A DNA stretch of 64,000 nt from Sitta carolinensis. Lineage: Eukaryota > Chordata > Aves > Passeriformes > Sittidae. Of the stretch, positions 11,253-22,759 are shown in pieces. Under the pieces are notes generated by a model. That model was not told the DNA's origin and did no database searches. It worked only from the letters and a program-made list of their open reading frames with translations. Each line of letters begins with the position of its first letter. Position 1 is the stretch's first letter. A program made the translations under genes and the position numbers. The stretch is taken from positions 2,480,001-2,544,000 of the forward strand of contig CM063290.1 of assembly GCA_032173965.1 (NCBI GenBank), given 5' to 3'.

Positions 11253-12272
11253 CTCCTTAGAAATGCCAGTTTTATATCTTAACCAGATTCCTTATCTTTA
11301 TCAGGAATGACAAACTGAGGGAGCTCTCAGTCAGCTGCACAGCTCCCTTTGGTGTCAACACAAAACGTGCAAAATGCATCCACAAAGATGGATTGGCTTT
11401 AACCAAGGCTTCAGAGTCACATTCAGCTGGGCCAGCACTTCACACTGGTACTCAGTTTGCAAGAAAAAAAAAAGAGATTTGATGTAAAAAGATACTAAAG
11501 TGTATTTCTAGCCTTAGGTAGGCTGATGTTAAATGTGGGCAGATGTCCAGCTCCTGTGCTCATCAGTCCCCAGGTGCCAGCAGAGCTGTTGCACTTCATT
11601 GGGTTTAATTTTCCAGGGAAGCACATCCCTGTCTAAGAGCAGCAGATCTCTGCTTCGCTCGGCTGAAACTTGGGCTGGTGCCCATCTTTGTGTGTGAACC
11701 ATCTCAAACATTTACTGGTCATCCATCAAAAACACCAAATCAGGAAGCGACCAGGAGAGTTTTATTGCTGCCTGGATCAGGAGACCCAGCCCTCAAAAAC
11801 CAGCAGTCAGGGCATTGGTGGCTCCTCACACAGGGGTAGGATCTGCATTCCATCAACCTTGAGAAATTAGTGAAGGAGGAAAGATAAAGCAACAGTTAAG
11901 GGAAAAAATTCATTAGGTAACACTTTTGTTTCTGATGCATCGTTGGATGCAATTAAATTTTTGGCAGGAGCAATGGTCTGGATTGTTTTGTCCAGAAGGT
12001 TATTGTAGCTGGAACTGAGGCTGGATGGCCAAACAACCATTGTCATCAAAACAGGGGGGAGAAAAGTTGGCTGCTTATAAAAGTGCAAGGCAAAGTGCTG
12101 ATTGCCAGGGGGAATCCAGGCTGGATTCCTGTTGGAGATGGAGTTCCTGCTCCTGCCGTGTGGGAGGGTGGAAGAACCTCTAGTTACAAAATGCAGATGT
12201 GGTTTTACTCCACGAGGAATTGACATTATTCCTTTATCATGCAAAACATTTAATTCAACCATCCTGCATTCT
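11253..12272. other. Unique non-coding stretch
   Basis: A 170-codon minus frame (11867-12379) covers much of this stretch but reads a run of F and V from the neighbouring A/C tract and matches no family I know. I therefore leave the stretch unassigned. Confidence 0.5.
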
Positions 12273-12314
12273 ACAAAAAAAAACAAAAAACAAAAAACAA
12301 CAACAACAACAAAA
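12273..12314. repeat. A-rich tract with (CAA)n
   Basis: A-runs separated by single C, then five CAA units. Confidence 0.85.
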
Positions 12315-14780
12315 CATGTCAGACCACCCCAAAACCCCCACAAAAACAAACCAATCACAAAAATATGGGAAAGCAACACGTTTTTTCTGCAGGCAGTTAA
12401 CTCACAGCCTTTTCATAAAACATAAATTCTGCATTTCTTGCCTGACTGCAGCGACAGACACGTTAGATAACAAATTATGCAGTTGTTTTTTTTTTTTTTT
12501 TCTACCACGACTGTGTCTTTTAGAGAAAGCTGGTTAAGATGATGATGCTTTGAAGAGAGAAGGTGCTGTGCCTGTTTCCCACCCTCCTTGAGCAGCCTGG
12601 GGAGTTGTTTGTGGCCACCCAGAGCTCTGCAGGGCTGGTTCAGAGCCTCCTTGTGCAGCGGGGTGTGGAGGCAGTGAATTATGGAGCACAGCTTCTTGTT
12701 CTGTGTTAAACATTTCAAAAGGAGGTTTGGCTGAGCAGGGTGGGCTTTTCTTGCCCTTGGAAGGAGAAAGTGTCTCTTATCTTAGATTCATGTCGAGTAA
12801 TTAGTTTTCTTCAGACTAAAGAATAACTAATCCACTGTAGTTTGTCTCAGCAAAGGGCCAAACAAAGGCTTTGCTGTTCTGTGAGAAGTCACAAAGCAAG
12901 ACAAATAAATGCATCCTCCAGCTGAAACACAGCTTTGTTCAGAAGCTTCAGGACCTCTCCTGGATTTGATTTAAGGGTCCATCCAAGCCCTCTGCAGAGC
13001 TGTGGTGATGAGCTGAGTTTAATAAAGGAAACCATTGGGGCCCTGCACAGTGGTGGGAGGCTCTGAGGTTGATAAACAAGCTTTGCTTGTCCTTCAGATG
13101 TGGCTTGTGAATAACATCTTCCTTTCCTTTCAGTGCAATAAAGGGAAGGTATCAAAGCCTTCTGGGCATTTCCCCTGGCTGCCAGGCTAATTAACCAGAG
13201 TGGAACTCTCTGTGTCATGGCTTGAGTCTTCACTGATGATATTCATCGAGGCAGATCAGCAGAGGAGTGTTGGTTGGTTTGGTTTTTTGGCTTTTTCCTG
13301 AGTGAAGGTGGAGGGCAATGAGGTCTGTGCTGGTTTGGGTGCTCTGTCCCAGTGCAGGGAGGGAGGTTCTCCCCCCTCCTGGTGCTCCCCTTGCCAACCC
13401 ACTGGTTATTGTCACCAATCTTCCTCAGTATGATCCCAAACAGCTACACCAGTGTTACTGCAGAAACAGAGTCTGGGGCAAGAGCACAGGAGGATTGAGG
13501 GAGACAGGATTGCAGCAGCAAAGGGCTGAAAGTGTTTCACTTTCATGTCTTGTGTCACAAACTCGGTTTGTTAAACTTTTCTGGGGAGAAGAAGAGAATG
13601 AACTGGCTGTCATTTAATTGGTGTCCAACCTCAGTTATTTACAATCTAGTAAGGAACTTACCCCAAAGAACCACAAGGTTTAAAAAAATGTTCCTTGCAG
13701 TTCAGTCTCTCCTAAAGAACATGTCATCCATACCATCTTATCAGCCAAAAAATATATATATATATTTGTATAGACATACCTGTTTCTTGGAAAGGTCATC
13801 TCTGCTGAAATGTTAATTAGATGTTGGTGCTGTTAAATATTAATAGACTAAAGTTCAGCTACAAAAAGGCTTTATCTCAGTTTCCTTGTAAATACATTTT
13901 TAATGCTGTGTCCAACAGATTCTCGTGGATAAAGAAAATTTCCCTCTAGTTATCTTCCTCTCAAGTTGCTGCTCCCGGGAAAAGCAGGCCCATAAGTTAG
14001 TGCTGTAGCAATAAATTTAAATTCTTGTAAGCAGGAATTCAAACCCAGCGGTGCTGCCGCAGAAACTCTTAATAAATTAAACACATTCATTGCACTTTAC
14101 CAGATTATTAAAACACTTAAATATTATTAGCTGGGTTGCCTGAGAGCAGTGGGCTTCTCTGCATGGAAATGTGTGCAGGGAAAAGCTTCCAAAAAGTCCC
14201 AGTAGGTGGAGGATGCTCAGTGATTCTCTCAGATTATTCCTCGCTCCTTTCTGAATTCTCCGTGTAGCAGCCTGGATTTTTCCTGAAATTAATTGTTTTA
14301 ATTATGGCAAATGGCTTGAATGGCTTCTGTGTGAGGGAAGAATTAAAACTCTGGGACGGTTTAGTGCAGAGAGGGGACATAAAGAGGGCACATGATGGAG
14401 ATATCCCAATAATGAATTGCACACACAGAAAGTAAATCTGGCACTTCCACTTAGCCTCGCTTATAATACAAGAACCAGGGGACTTGTAATGCAAGGGAAA
14501 GGCAGCAGAATGAAAGGCATTAAAGAAAATAAATATTTACACAAATGCATAATTAACCTGTGGAGCGAATTCCCACAGGAGGGGAGCGAAGCCAAGAGCC
14601 TGGTGGGGTTCAGGAGAGGAGCTGACATTTCTGTGGATAATGGGAACATCTGGAGTTGTGTTGGATGGTGTGGGAAGCGTGAAGGGACTACAGGGACAGG
14701 GAGTGTGCAAACCCTCAGGAAAATGGCACTGGCAACAAAACCTGGCTGAGGGAGGGAGGGAGGAACTTCCGTAATTGATT
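12315..14780. other. Unique non-coding stretch with short simple repeats
   Basis: Contains a T-run near 12485-12501 and a short (TA)n near 13750-13766. The part at about 13980-14130 is AT-rich with ATTA cores and some CpG. Open frames of up to 114 codons on both strands have no recognisable domains and overlap each other. Confidence 0.5.
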
Positions 14781-14868
14781 GTCTGCCCTGAATGCACCTG
14801 AAGGCCTTCAGTAAATAAAACTGCTTTTTATTCCCTTAGCTCTGCCTGGCCTCTGTTTTTAGGCAGCT
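14781..14868 (+). mobile_element. ERV LTR 3'-part fragment with polyadenylation signal
   Basis: Nearly the same as 52011-52100: gtctgccctgaatgcacctg, then a 'cagtaaataaaactgcttt' block with AATAAA, 'attcccttagctctgcctgg' and 'cctctgtttttaggcagct'. This is the R/U5-like end of an avian endogenous-retrovirus LTR. The promoter half is not recognisable upstream, so the copy is truncated or its 5' half has diverged. It has no coding capacity. I cannot assign a named family without a library. Confidence 0.7.
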
Positions 14869-16560
14869 CCAAAAGGCACCCTGCCTGGAAAAGCTGCCTT
14901 TAAACTCCAGGGAATTCTGGTCAAGAGCTGCCCCCAGCACCTCCTCGTTATGAGCTCTCTTTATTCTGGCCTGACGTCGGCTGAGGAGCGTGCAGGGCTC
15001 AGAGCTCCTCTGGAGCATTGTCTTCTTCAAACCCATCTTTAATGTGCTCTTTGTTTGAGAGCTCCCTTTGTAATTTAGTTGAGGCTGAATTATGAAAGGA
15101 TCCTGATCTAAATGAGTCACCGTCCCGCTAGAAAGAATGTGACAAATATTAAATATTCTTGTGTCGCTCGCAGATCTGAAAGCAAATCCATTCTTTAATG
15201 CTGTTCCTGCCTTTATATTCTGATGATTCATCCCACATTATGGTGCCAATTTTTTCTTCCTTCTTCCCGAAGCTAACAGGTGTTCCTTGGATTTGCCTCA
15301 TCTGTTAGGAATCGCTGCCGAGCCCAGCTGGAAATTTTCCATCCAGGAGCCCCTGCAGTGGGAATTGTGCACCTGGGCCCAGCAATCCCAGTCCAGCCCA
15401 GCATGGACTGGGAATGGTCAGGGCTCGACAGCTGCTGCAGATCCACAGCACTGTCTGGGCTGGATTTACAGCCCAGGGCTCTGCCACCACATTCTGCAAA
15501 CGCAACTGCTCCTGCCCTGGGCTGGCAGGGTGATTAAAAGCAGGTACTTGTCCAAAATTTTTTTTCCCCTTTTCTAAAAAGATCAGCTCTCCACCACAGT
15601 AACACCGCCGGCAGTCCTCAGGCAGCAGTTGGGGTTTGTTTGCAGCTCAGTGAAAGCTTATTTTAATAAGGTTACATTGTCCAAACTCTCATCTTTTTTG
15701 AACGAAAATGTTCTGCCAGATTGAGCTGGATGAGTGGAAGATTGAAAAGCCAGCACACGTACAAGTTCTGCTCAGCCCTGCCTTTGGCAGGCAGTGGTTC
15801 CACACATCTGACACCAGCTCAGGCAGCAGAGCTGGCCCCGTTTGGTGGGGAGTGCCAAATGGTGTCCAGCAAATATTAATTGCATTTGATCGGGCTGTAG
15901 TGCAGTATTTTATTTGCAAGATGTTCAGACCTAATTTAAAAAAAAATATTTTTGACTTGTTAAAATGCCTTGGAAAACATCAGCCGTCTTTAATTGGGAT
16001 CTGATAAACCCAGAAGCCAGAGCAGTCATCCCTGTTTTGATCTGATCCTGTCGTGGTAGAAATTGTAATGCTGAGTAAAGAAAGATTAGGGGAAAAATAT
16101 TTGAGTGAGTTTTCTCTTCTGATCTCTTTGGTTTGGTGCTAATTTGACTATATTTCATTTGCTTCTGAAAAATGTAGGGAAAATTTAAGAGGGAATTATA
16201 ATATCAAGTTGCCCTCATTTTTTTATGCTGATGGTGTGACAAAAATATAATTTTTTCTATTGCCCGTCATTGTAGCATTTCACCTCATTTATTAAAGCTG
16301 TTAGCACCTTGACTTATTAAACATTTTAAAGACTGCTCAGGCAATCTCTTGCCCAAATTCCTCTTTTCTCTTGGAAAAAGAGATGTGTAGAAGAGCTGGG
16401 AGAAGTTCTGAGAGTCAAGGCTGAATGCAGGGGTGCTTTGCAAGCTCCTGTCCAGAATAACCCCCCTGACAAGGTTAATTAGAGCCAGGAATATTTCCTT
16501 GTGGGTCCAGCACTGCTGAAATGCTGACTCAGATGAGAGCCCTGTCAACCTGCCTACTAC
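14869..16560. other. Unique non-coding stretch
   Basis: No exon supported. The 98-codon frame at 15708-16004 lacks convincing splice sites or domain signature. 15830-16010 has several ATTA-type cores and the look of an evolutionarily constrained intergenic element, but this is impression only. Confidence 0.45.
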
Positions 16561-16740
16561 AGCTGATTATCTAGACCTTAATTATTATATAAATCAATTC
16601 AGGATAAATAAGACCTTCTCGGTGTAATGGCTCGCTGCCATTTGTGATTAATATTTCATTAGGCACGAAGCCATCAGAGCACTTAAGCAGGTGCTCAATT
16701 TTAGCCACTTTAGTCAATTATACTTGGAATTAGGCATATG
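16561..16740. promoter_or_regulatory. Candidate conserved non-coding element (unproven)
   Basis: The segment has many homeodomain-type cores (ccttaattattat, gtgattaatatttcattagg, gtcaattata), an NKX2-like CACTTAAG at 16680-16687 and an overlapping-distance E-box CAGGTG at 16688-16693. It contains no low-complexity runs, unlike most of its surroundings. Motif density in AT-rich DNA can arise by chance, so this is only a pointer. Confidence 0.22.
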
Positions 16741-18560
16741 TTCCCAGGCTTTGCTTGACTGGACTGTTCCCCAAAGCTGAGCTGACCTTTACCTTTGTCA
16801 TTAACATCAGTGAACGCTTTTTGTCTGTGCACCACCGAGGACTAAACGTTAAGAAATTCGCTTTTTCTGCTCACAAACGAAATGTTTATCACCATTTCCA
16901 GGAGAGGGCCGCCTCTTTGTCATCCCTCCAGATGGTTGAGGGGATGCTTCTCCCCAAAGCCTTGTTTTCCTTTGTATCCTTTGATTCTCCAGGTGGCAAT
17001 CATGTTAATACACTGAATTATCAGCCTTTAGAGACACAAGCCAACAAAATGTGTGTGCTACATCTTTTTTTTTTTTTTTTTTCCCTTGTAGTAAACAGAC
17101 CAAAATACTGTTGCAGCTTTTCCATAGTCCAGCAGAAAAATCTCTCATTTTCTGCTTCATGTGCTGGTTTTTTCAGCACCAACAGGTTTTACACCTCTTT
17201 TAATGACTTACTTATGATTTGCCAGTATTTTGAAAGATAGATAATCAAAAATCATGGGCTAATAATGCCAAGCTGAAGTCTGGGACCAGTTTTCCATGTT
17301 TATTCCAACCCTTTAGTGGTGGGATCTGCACAGGAGAGCAGGGAATGAGGAAGGATGGAGGTGACAGAGACACCTCCACTCGTGAGCTCAGAAAATCCTT
17401 ATTTATGCTGACATTCCGTTAAGTTTCTTTGGTACCTTTCTCACTGCAGATGAATAATTTCCAAAGCCTCTCTTCTCATTACACATCTAATTTTGGCTTC
17501 TTTGTGCTTTGGAAAATTCCAGTGTTGCCACATCTCGGTTTCCCTGGTTTTGTCTCTCCTTTCCAGGACGTTGCAGGAGCGCCTTGTCCTCCATTTGTGC
17601 TTCCAGCCCTGAGCTCCTGCCCTGCATCTGCTCCCCCAAAGAGGTGAAAGTGCCTTTCAGGAGGCACTCCCGAAGGAGATGGACCCTGGTGTCCATTTCA
17701 GAAGGGAGTGAGGTGCAGAAAAGGAGAATAATTGATTTGGAATTGTGCTGCGGGGCTGCAAAGTGAAACCCGAGACACGGCTCAAGTTGCAGGTGGACAA
17801 TTTGTCCATTAAATGATTTCACTGTGGCCACAGGCTGGTGGCACTTGATGGGCTAGGAGGTATTTGCTGCAGCATTAGTGGGTTGGAATCTTTCTGGGAG
17901 GAGGAGGAGTGCTTTGGGAAACTTTGTCCGGTTTTATTTGTGAAATAAAGCCCCAGAGAAATTCAGGCAGATCCGAAGGAGGTGCTGGTTTTCATCCACT
18001 GGAGAAAGAAAAAGGGGGTGATCTGGAATTCCCATAATTTGTAGGATATCTGCACCTCGAGTTCTCTATTGTGTACTGGAGACTCTGCAGTGAAAAATCA
18101 AAATATTTTGTGGGCAGCCAGGAAAATGTTCAGCTTTGATGGCAGCTTAAATATAGAAAAATAAATATCCATCAGAGTTTTCAAAAGTGTCAATCTGCTG
18201 GAAGTTACACCCATGGTGGACTGTGGGACTTTATTAAGTCATTGTTGAAATGTATTTGATAATCAGCACGAATTAAAAGGTGGAGGCTCAAGAGGAGAAA
18301 AAGAAAGTAGGAAATGGTTTAATATGAGTAAAGGGTAGCCAGAGAGGCAGGTGGTGTGACCTGGATTAGGTGGGGTTTTTTTGACTATTTTTTCTTCTGT
18401 CATTAAACTGTGAAAGAAGGGTTTGATAAATTACCAAAATTCCTGAGTTTTATTTGGATTTCACGAGAGATCATATACTCACATAGTTTGGATCTCCACT
18501 TGTGAGACATTACAAAATTTATATCTGAATATCTGAATGGGACAGGTGACAGAAACAGCA
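16741..18560. other. Unique non-coding stretch with a poly-T run
   Basis: A 161-codon plus frame (16755-17240) crosses a T-run near 17066-17082 and has no domain signature. Overlapping frames on both strands at 17430-17830 suggest only locally low stop density. No gene supported. Confidence 0.5.
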
Positions 18561-18650
18561 AAAACAACCTCAGGTGATTGATTTGTATGAGACTTCAGAA
18601 TTTGCTTTAAATACACTAATTTTTTTTTTTTTCCAGACATGAAATTTTCT
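18561..18650 (+). repeat. Direct duplication C, copy 1 (~90 bp)
   Basis: Shares 'ctcaggtgat', 'atgagacttcagaatttgct', '(t/c)taaa(t/a)acactaatt' and 'agacatgaaatt' with 21972-22063, in the same orientation. Confidence 0.82.
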
Positions 18651-19594
18651 GTGCAAAGGCAGCCTGGCTGAACCCAGGCACTGGAGAGCAGGAAAACTCT
18701 GCTGGATTCCAGCTCACCTCCACAAATCCTTTCCTGGTAGAATCACCCAGAACTCGTGAAAATCATTGGGAAAGTGGAAAATATTTTTTATTAGCAAAAA
18801 TAAGCCCAAATTTCCCCTTGTAGTCAATCCAAGGCAGAGTTTGGGGCAGTTTTTTGTTCCTGCTGGGGCCATCAATCCTTTGCTATCCCCATCTCTTTTG
18901 TCTCCCTTTTTCATCTCAAAACAAAGCATTGTGTTCTTCAACTTTGACCAAAGAGATTGGCAGTGGGACAGGAGGAATAATCTTACCTGTCCAAAGCCCA
19001 TTAATACTCACAAAAATATGCTTTAAATGAGACATTTATACAAATCAATATACATTAAAATGTATGGGGAGCCAAGGCAAGCCAAGCAGAACTTGTTCTT
19101 TAATCTTCATTAAAAATAAAAGATTAAAAATTTATCTCTTCCTTCCTAATGCAGAGAGGTGTGGTGAAGGGAATGTGACCCGAAGTTTTAATGGAGCAGC
19201 ACTTAAATTTTATTATCTAGACAAAAAAGGATTTTCAAAGTGGGGGAAAAAAAAAGGGATAATACACTTTAAAAAGCAGCAAACAAGCCAACAAAAGTGC
19301 TTGTGGTTTGGTTTATGTTATAATGGAACAGTATTTTTAGAGGGAGCCAGGCTGTGCTTGGGAAGAATTGGGATTTTTAACTGTGGGCAGGCTGAGCTGC
19401 GTCCCCACAGCAGCATTTCCCTTTTTATCTCTGCATCTGGAATGTGCTGCCTTCCACACCCTGGGCTCTCCTTTGGTTACAGATGTCAGGGAGGATTCTG
19501 TGCATAAATAGGGCAATTATAGGGAGGGGGAGAGGAAAATAAAAGGGGTTGAGGGGAGGACTGGGGATGCAGGGAGGTCCAAGGCCAGTGGAAT
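18651..19594. other. Unique AT-rich stretch
   Basis: No gene recognised. Frames of 86-147 codons include K- and F-rich runs from A-tracts and do not resemble known proteins. Confidence 0.5.
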
Positions 19595-19670
19595 TGTCCC
19601 CATGGCAGGGGTTTGGAACTAGACAATCTTCCAGGCCCCTTCCAACCCAGGCCATTCTGTAATTCTCTGA
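19595..19670 (+). mobile_element. CR1 LINE 3'-end fragment, sense
   Basis: 'tccccatggcaggggtttgg aactagacaatctt' leads into 'ccaggccccttccaacccag' and 'gccattctgtaattct', a recognisable CR1 terminus (…GGaACTAGATGATCtt…GGtCCCTTCCAACCCA…ATTCTGTGATTCT). Short, 5'-truncated and non-coding. Confidence 0.85.
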
Positions 19671-21971
19671 ATAAAAGCAGGATTTTGGTTTCCATTCCAC
19701 CCTCTGCATCATTTGGGTTACTTTTTTTTTTTTTCCCTTTTCTTTTTTGCTGCCCCCTTGACAGGGCTGTGAATTATTTCTGCCTTCCCCGTGTCACTGC
19801 AGTCACCCTCATTGCCAGCAGCCCTGGAGCACCAAAAGCAGAAATTAATCCTCCTGTGGGCCCTAGGGAGATCAGAAGAGGACTGCAACTTGGATTTTTC
19901 TTTATTCACACTGCGTTTTTAAGTGCATTTGGTGTTTTATGTGCAACCAGCTCTGCAGCTGCTCCTGATGTCACTTTTTAATCCCAGCACTCTCCTGGCA
20001 TTAACAGAGTGGGGCTGGGCTCTCAGCTCCAGGTTCCAGGACCTTTTGTACCTAAAAGCTGCTCCTCTTACCCGTTAGGTGAGCACATTATTTGTTCTTG
20101 CAGATAAACTTCTTTCTTTTCTCCCATTTCTCAGGACTTGCAGGAGTTTCAGGGCGAGGTGAGGAGCTCTGTGTCAGAAGGGCAGGGAATGCTTTGTAGT
20201 GCTGAGCTAGAGCTGCTTTCCAAGGAGTTTATTTTCCACAGAGGTTCAGACTAAACCTTGCTGGAAATTGGGATAAATCCTCAGCAACTCTGAGGATTAG
20301 AACTGATTACAATCCTCAGGAACTCAGGCTGTAACTTCCTCAGAAATTACAACCCCACTGACAGAACAGGGAGGGCACGAGGAAGAGAAGGAGCAGTAAA
20401 ATTTCCCTGGATTTTTTCAGGGAAACAATCCCATTTTCACCAGGAAGCCGAGTGGATTTTGGGCTCATTTGGTTTTTGTCTGCTTGCAGCTTGATCCTTG
20501 GGGTTGGAGAGCTGAAACAGAGACATCCCAAGTGTGGTTCCTCCCTTCTAGTCCTTCCTGGTTCAGATTTCTTCTGCCATCCATTTTAATTCCAGGTTTC
20601 TTAATTTTAAATGCATTATTTGATACATTTAGAAGCATTAAACCTAAGGATGTTAGAAAAGGAAAAAAATATTCAGGCCATATTTTGCATACATGTGGGC
20701 AAAGCCATCAGCACATCCTTTCTTTTATTCAGTGGATTATTTTTCAAGGTTTTTTTTCCCTTCAACAACTCAGCCATCTGGTTTTTTTGTTGTTTTATTT
20801 TTTTTTTCCCCAGTAAAAGGCAGGCTTGGACTGTCACTGTGCTTCTTATCCTCTAAAAACGCTGCCTAAAAGCTGAGCGAGTCTGGCTTTTAACAGGAAG
20901 CAGAATTGAGCTCAACTTGTAAGGAAAATGGATGGAAAATATCTTCTCTGAAGTTTTGCTCTGCCCAAGATGTGCCTGCTTTAAATGTGCAGCTGAGGTG
21001 GGAGCACTGAGCAATCTCAGCTCCTCATCACTGAAGGCTGAGGGAAATCAGCTCTGCCCTTCCACATTTTTTTTTGGACAAATGGGTTAGATTGGACACA
21101 AATATTTTCTATCCTCCAACTGATTTAGCTGTCCCTGAATGTTTGGAGAAATCCCACGGAAGCAGTGAATGTTTTCATGCCTCCAGTGATTCTCATTGCA
21201 GATGAAATGGGATAATTGAGGATTTATTCCTGCCCTTGTCTCATTAATCCATTGTAGGGGTGAAGGTGCTGCATGGGGGTGATTTTCATCTCCCAAACCC
21301 CAAACTCAGCAGTTCTTTCTCCTCCCTCTGATGGTTTCAGAGCTGGCAGAAAGCAGCCCTGTGATTAAACACATTCCTCTTATTTTGATTGTGCTGTGTG
21401 TCAGTGTGATGGGATTCAGGGATGGATTGTGGGGTGAGCACAAACCTTGGTGTGTTTTGTGGAGTGAGCTCCTTGCTGCTCCATCCTCAGCCTCCTTGGA
21501 GCTCTCCAGCCCCTTTTCCCTCCTGGAATTATTGGGGGGATACGAGGGGAAAAAGACAAAATATTCCTGAAAGCTTGGAAAATTCAGCCCCTTCCAGGAA
21601 TTTCTCCATAACTCTGCTGGGCCCTTCATTTCTCAAACCCAGCCAAGTGATTTTTTTTTTTTTTTTTTTTTTTTGTCTGCTGTTGATTTCCCCAGGAGTG
21701 GGGAAAGGTCAGGGAATTCAAACATTACTAAATGCCATGGAAATTACTCTGGGTTCTCTGAAACCCAAAATGATTCAGACTATCCACATCTTTTAGGGTT
21801 GCAGAGGATGAATTTTGAGCAATTGAGCTGTGAGTGGTCGGATGTGTTTTTCTTCAGAGTCAAGAAAAGTAGGTGAGTGTTTGCTGGGAACTAGAGCAGA
21901 AGGCAGCATGCAGAAACATGGAATTTCTCTTGGAATTCAGACCTGAGAAAGCCAAGCAGTGGGGGTATAAA
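19671..21971. other. Unique stretch with T-runs
   Basis: T-runs lie near 19722-19733 and at 21651-21674 (24 T). No exon, RNA gene or transposon recognised. Overlapping frames on both strands at 21300-21800 are unsupported. Confidence 0.5.
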
Positions 21972-22063
21972 TAAAACTCAGGTGATCTGCATGAGACTTC
22001 AGAATTTGCTCTAAAAACACTAATTGATTTTGGTTTTTTTACAAAAAAAGACATGAAATTGTC
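21972..22063 (+). repeat. Direct duplication C, copy 2 (~92 bp)
   Basis: Partner of 18561-18650, about 3.41 kb downstream. The poly-T part of copy 1 corresponds here to 'gattttggttttttt'. Confidence 0.82.
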
Positions 22064-22220
22064 TTTGGATTGATTTCTGTAGTCCATCTGCTAATCTCTG
22101 CTTAACACTCAAGGTTCAGGCTGGCAGGGAGATGATGATTTGCAGTTTGTCTTGGAATTTTTCCTTTTAGTAGGGAATCAGGTCCTTCTCAGTGCATAAC
22201 TTGCCCAACCTTGCATTTTT

Positions 22221-22371
22221 AGATAATATTTATATATGCAAATATATAAAAATCTATTTTAAAATAATGTTAATATAGAACATATTATATATATTTTATA
22301 TATAAATATATAAATTATATAAATATATATATAAAATATAATTAAAGAATACACACACATATATATATATG
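22221..22371. repeat. AT-rich tract with (TA)n and short (CA)n
   Basis: Irregular tatata/aatata words followed by 'acacacaca' and (TA)n. Low-complexity DNA. Confidence 0.88.
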
Positions 22372-22723
22372 CTATTTCCTTAGAAAATCTATCCCCAAGA
22401 TGACAAAAAATAGAATTAGAGAGCCACCATTCCTTTCAAACTGCTGTGCTGAGTGTAACCAATACCTGGGAGTATTAAGGGATTTTATTTACCCCATTAT
22501 GTAACATTTGGCCACTCCTGGATGTCGATGCCCTCAGTTCAATTACTGCAAATCCTGGGGGAAGGAGTGATTTTCACACAAGATGAATTTTCAGAGTGGT
22601 TCGATGCCTGGAATTTCCACTCAAGGATGTTCCTTGTTTATTGTTGTCCATAAAGGAGGCCCTGCATGAGGCCCTGCATTAATAAATAGTAGCATGGGAA
22701 TGGAAAAAATTAATTGGCTTTTT
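22372..22723. other. Unique stretch between two AT tracts
   Basis: Nothing recognised beyond a small 'gaggccctgcat' doublet near 22655-22680. Confidence 0.5.
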
Positions 22724-22759
22724 AATATATATATATATTATATATATATATATATATTA
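22724..22759. repeat. (TA)n microsatellite
   Basis: About 36 bp of almost uninterrupted TA with one phase shift (ttatata). Confidence 0.92.

Noticed and set aside
11867..12379. 170-codon minus-strand frame with a hydrophobic N-terminal part
   Set aside because: The hydrophobic part is a translation of the T/G complement of the A/C tract at 12273-12314. The remainder has no family resemblance and no splice or promoter context.
16755..17240. 161-codon plus-strand frame
   Set aside because: Crosses a poly-T run and shows no domain. The length is possible by chance in a 64-kb window.
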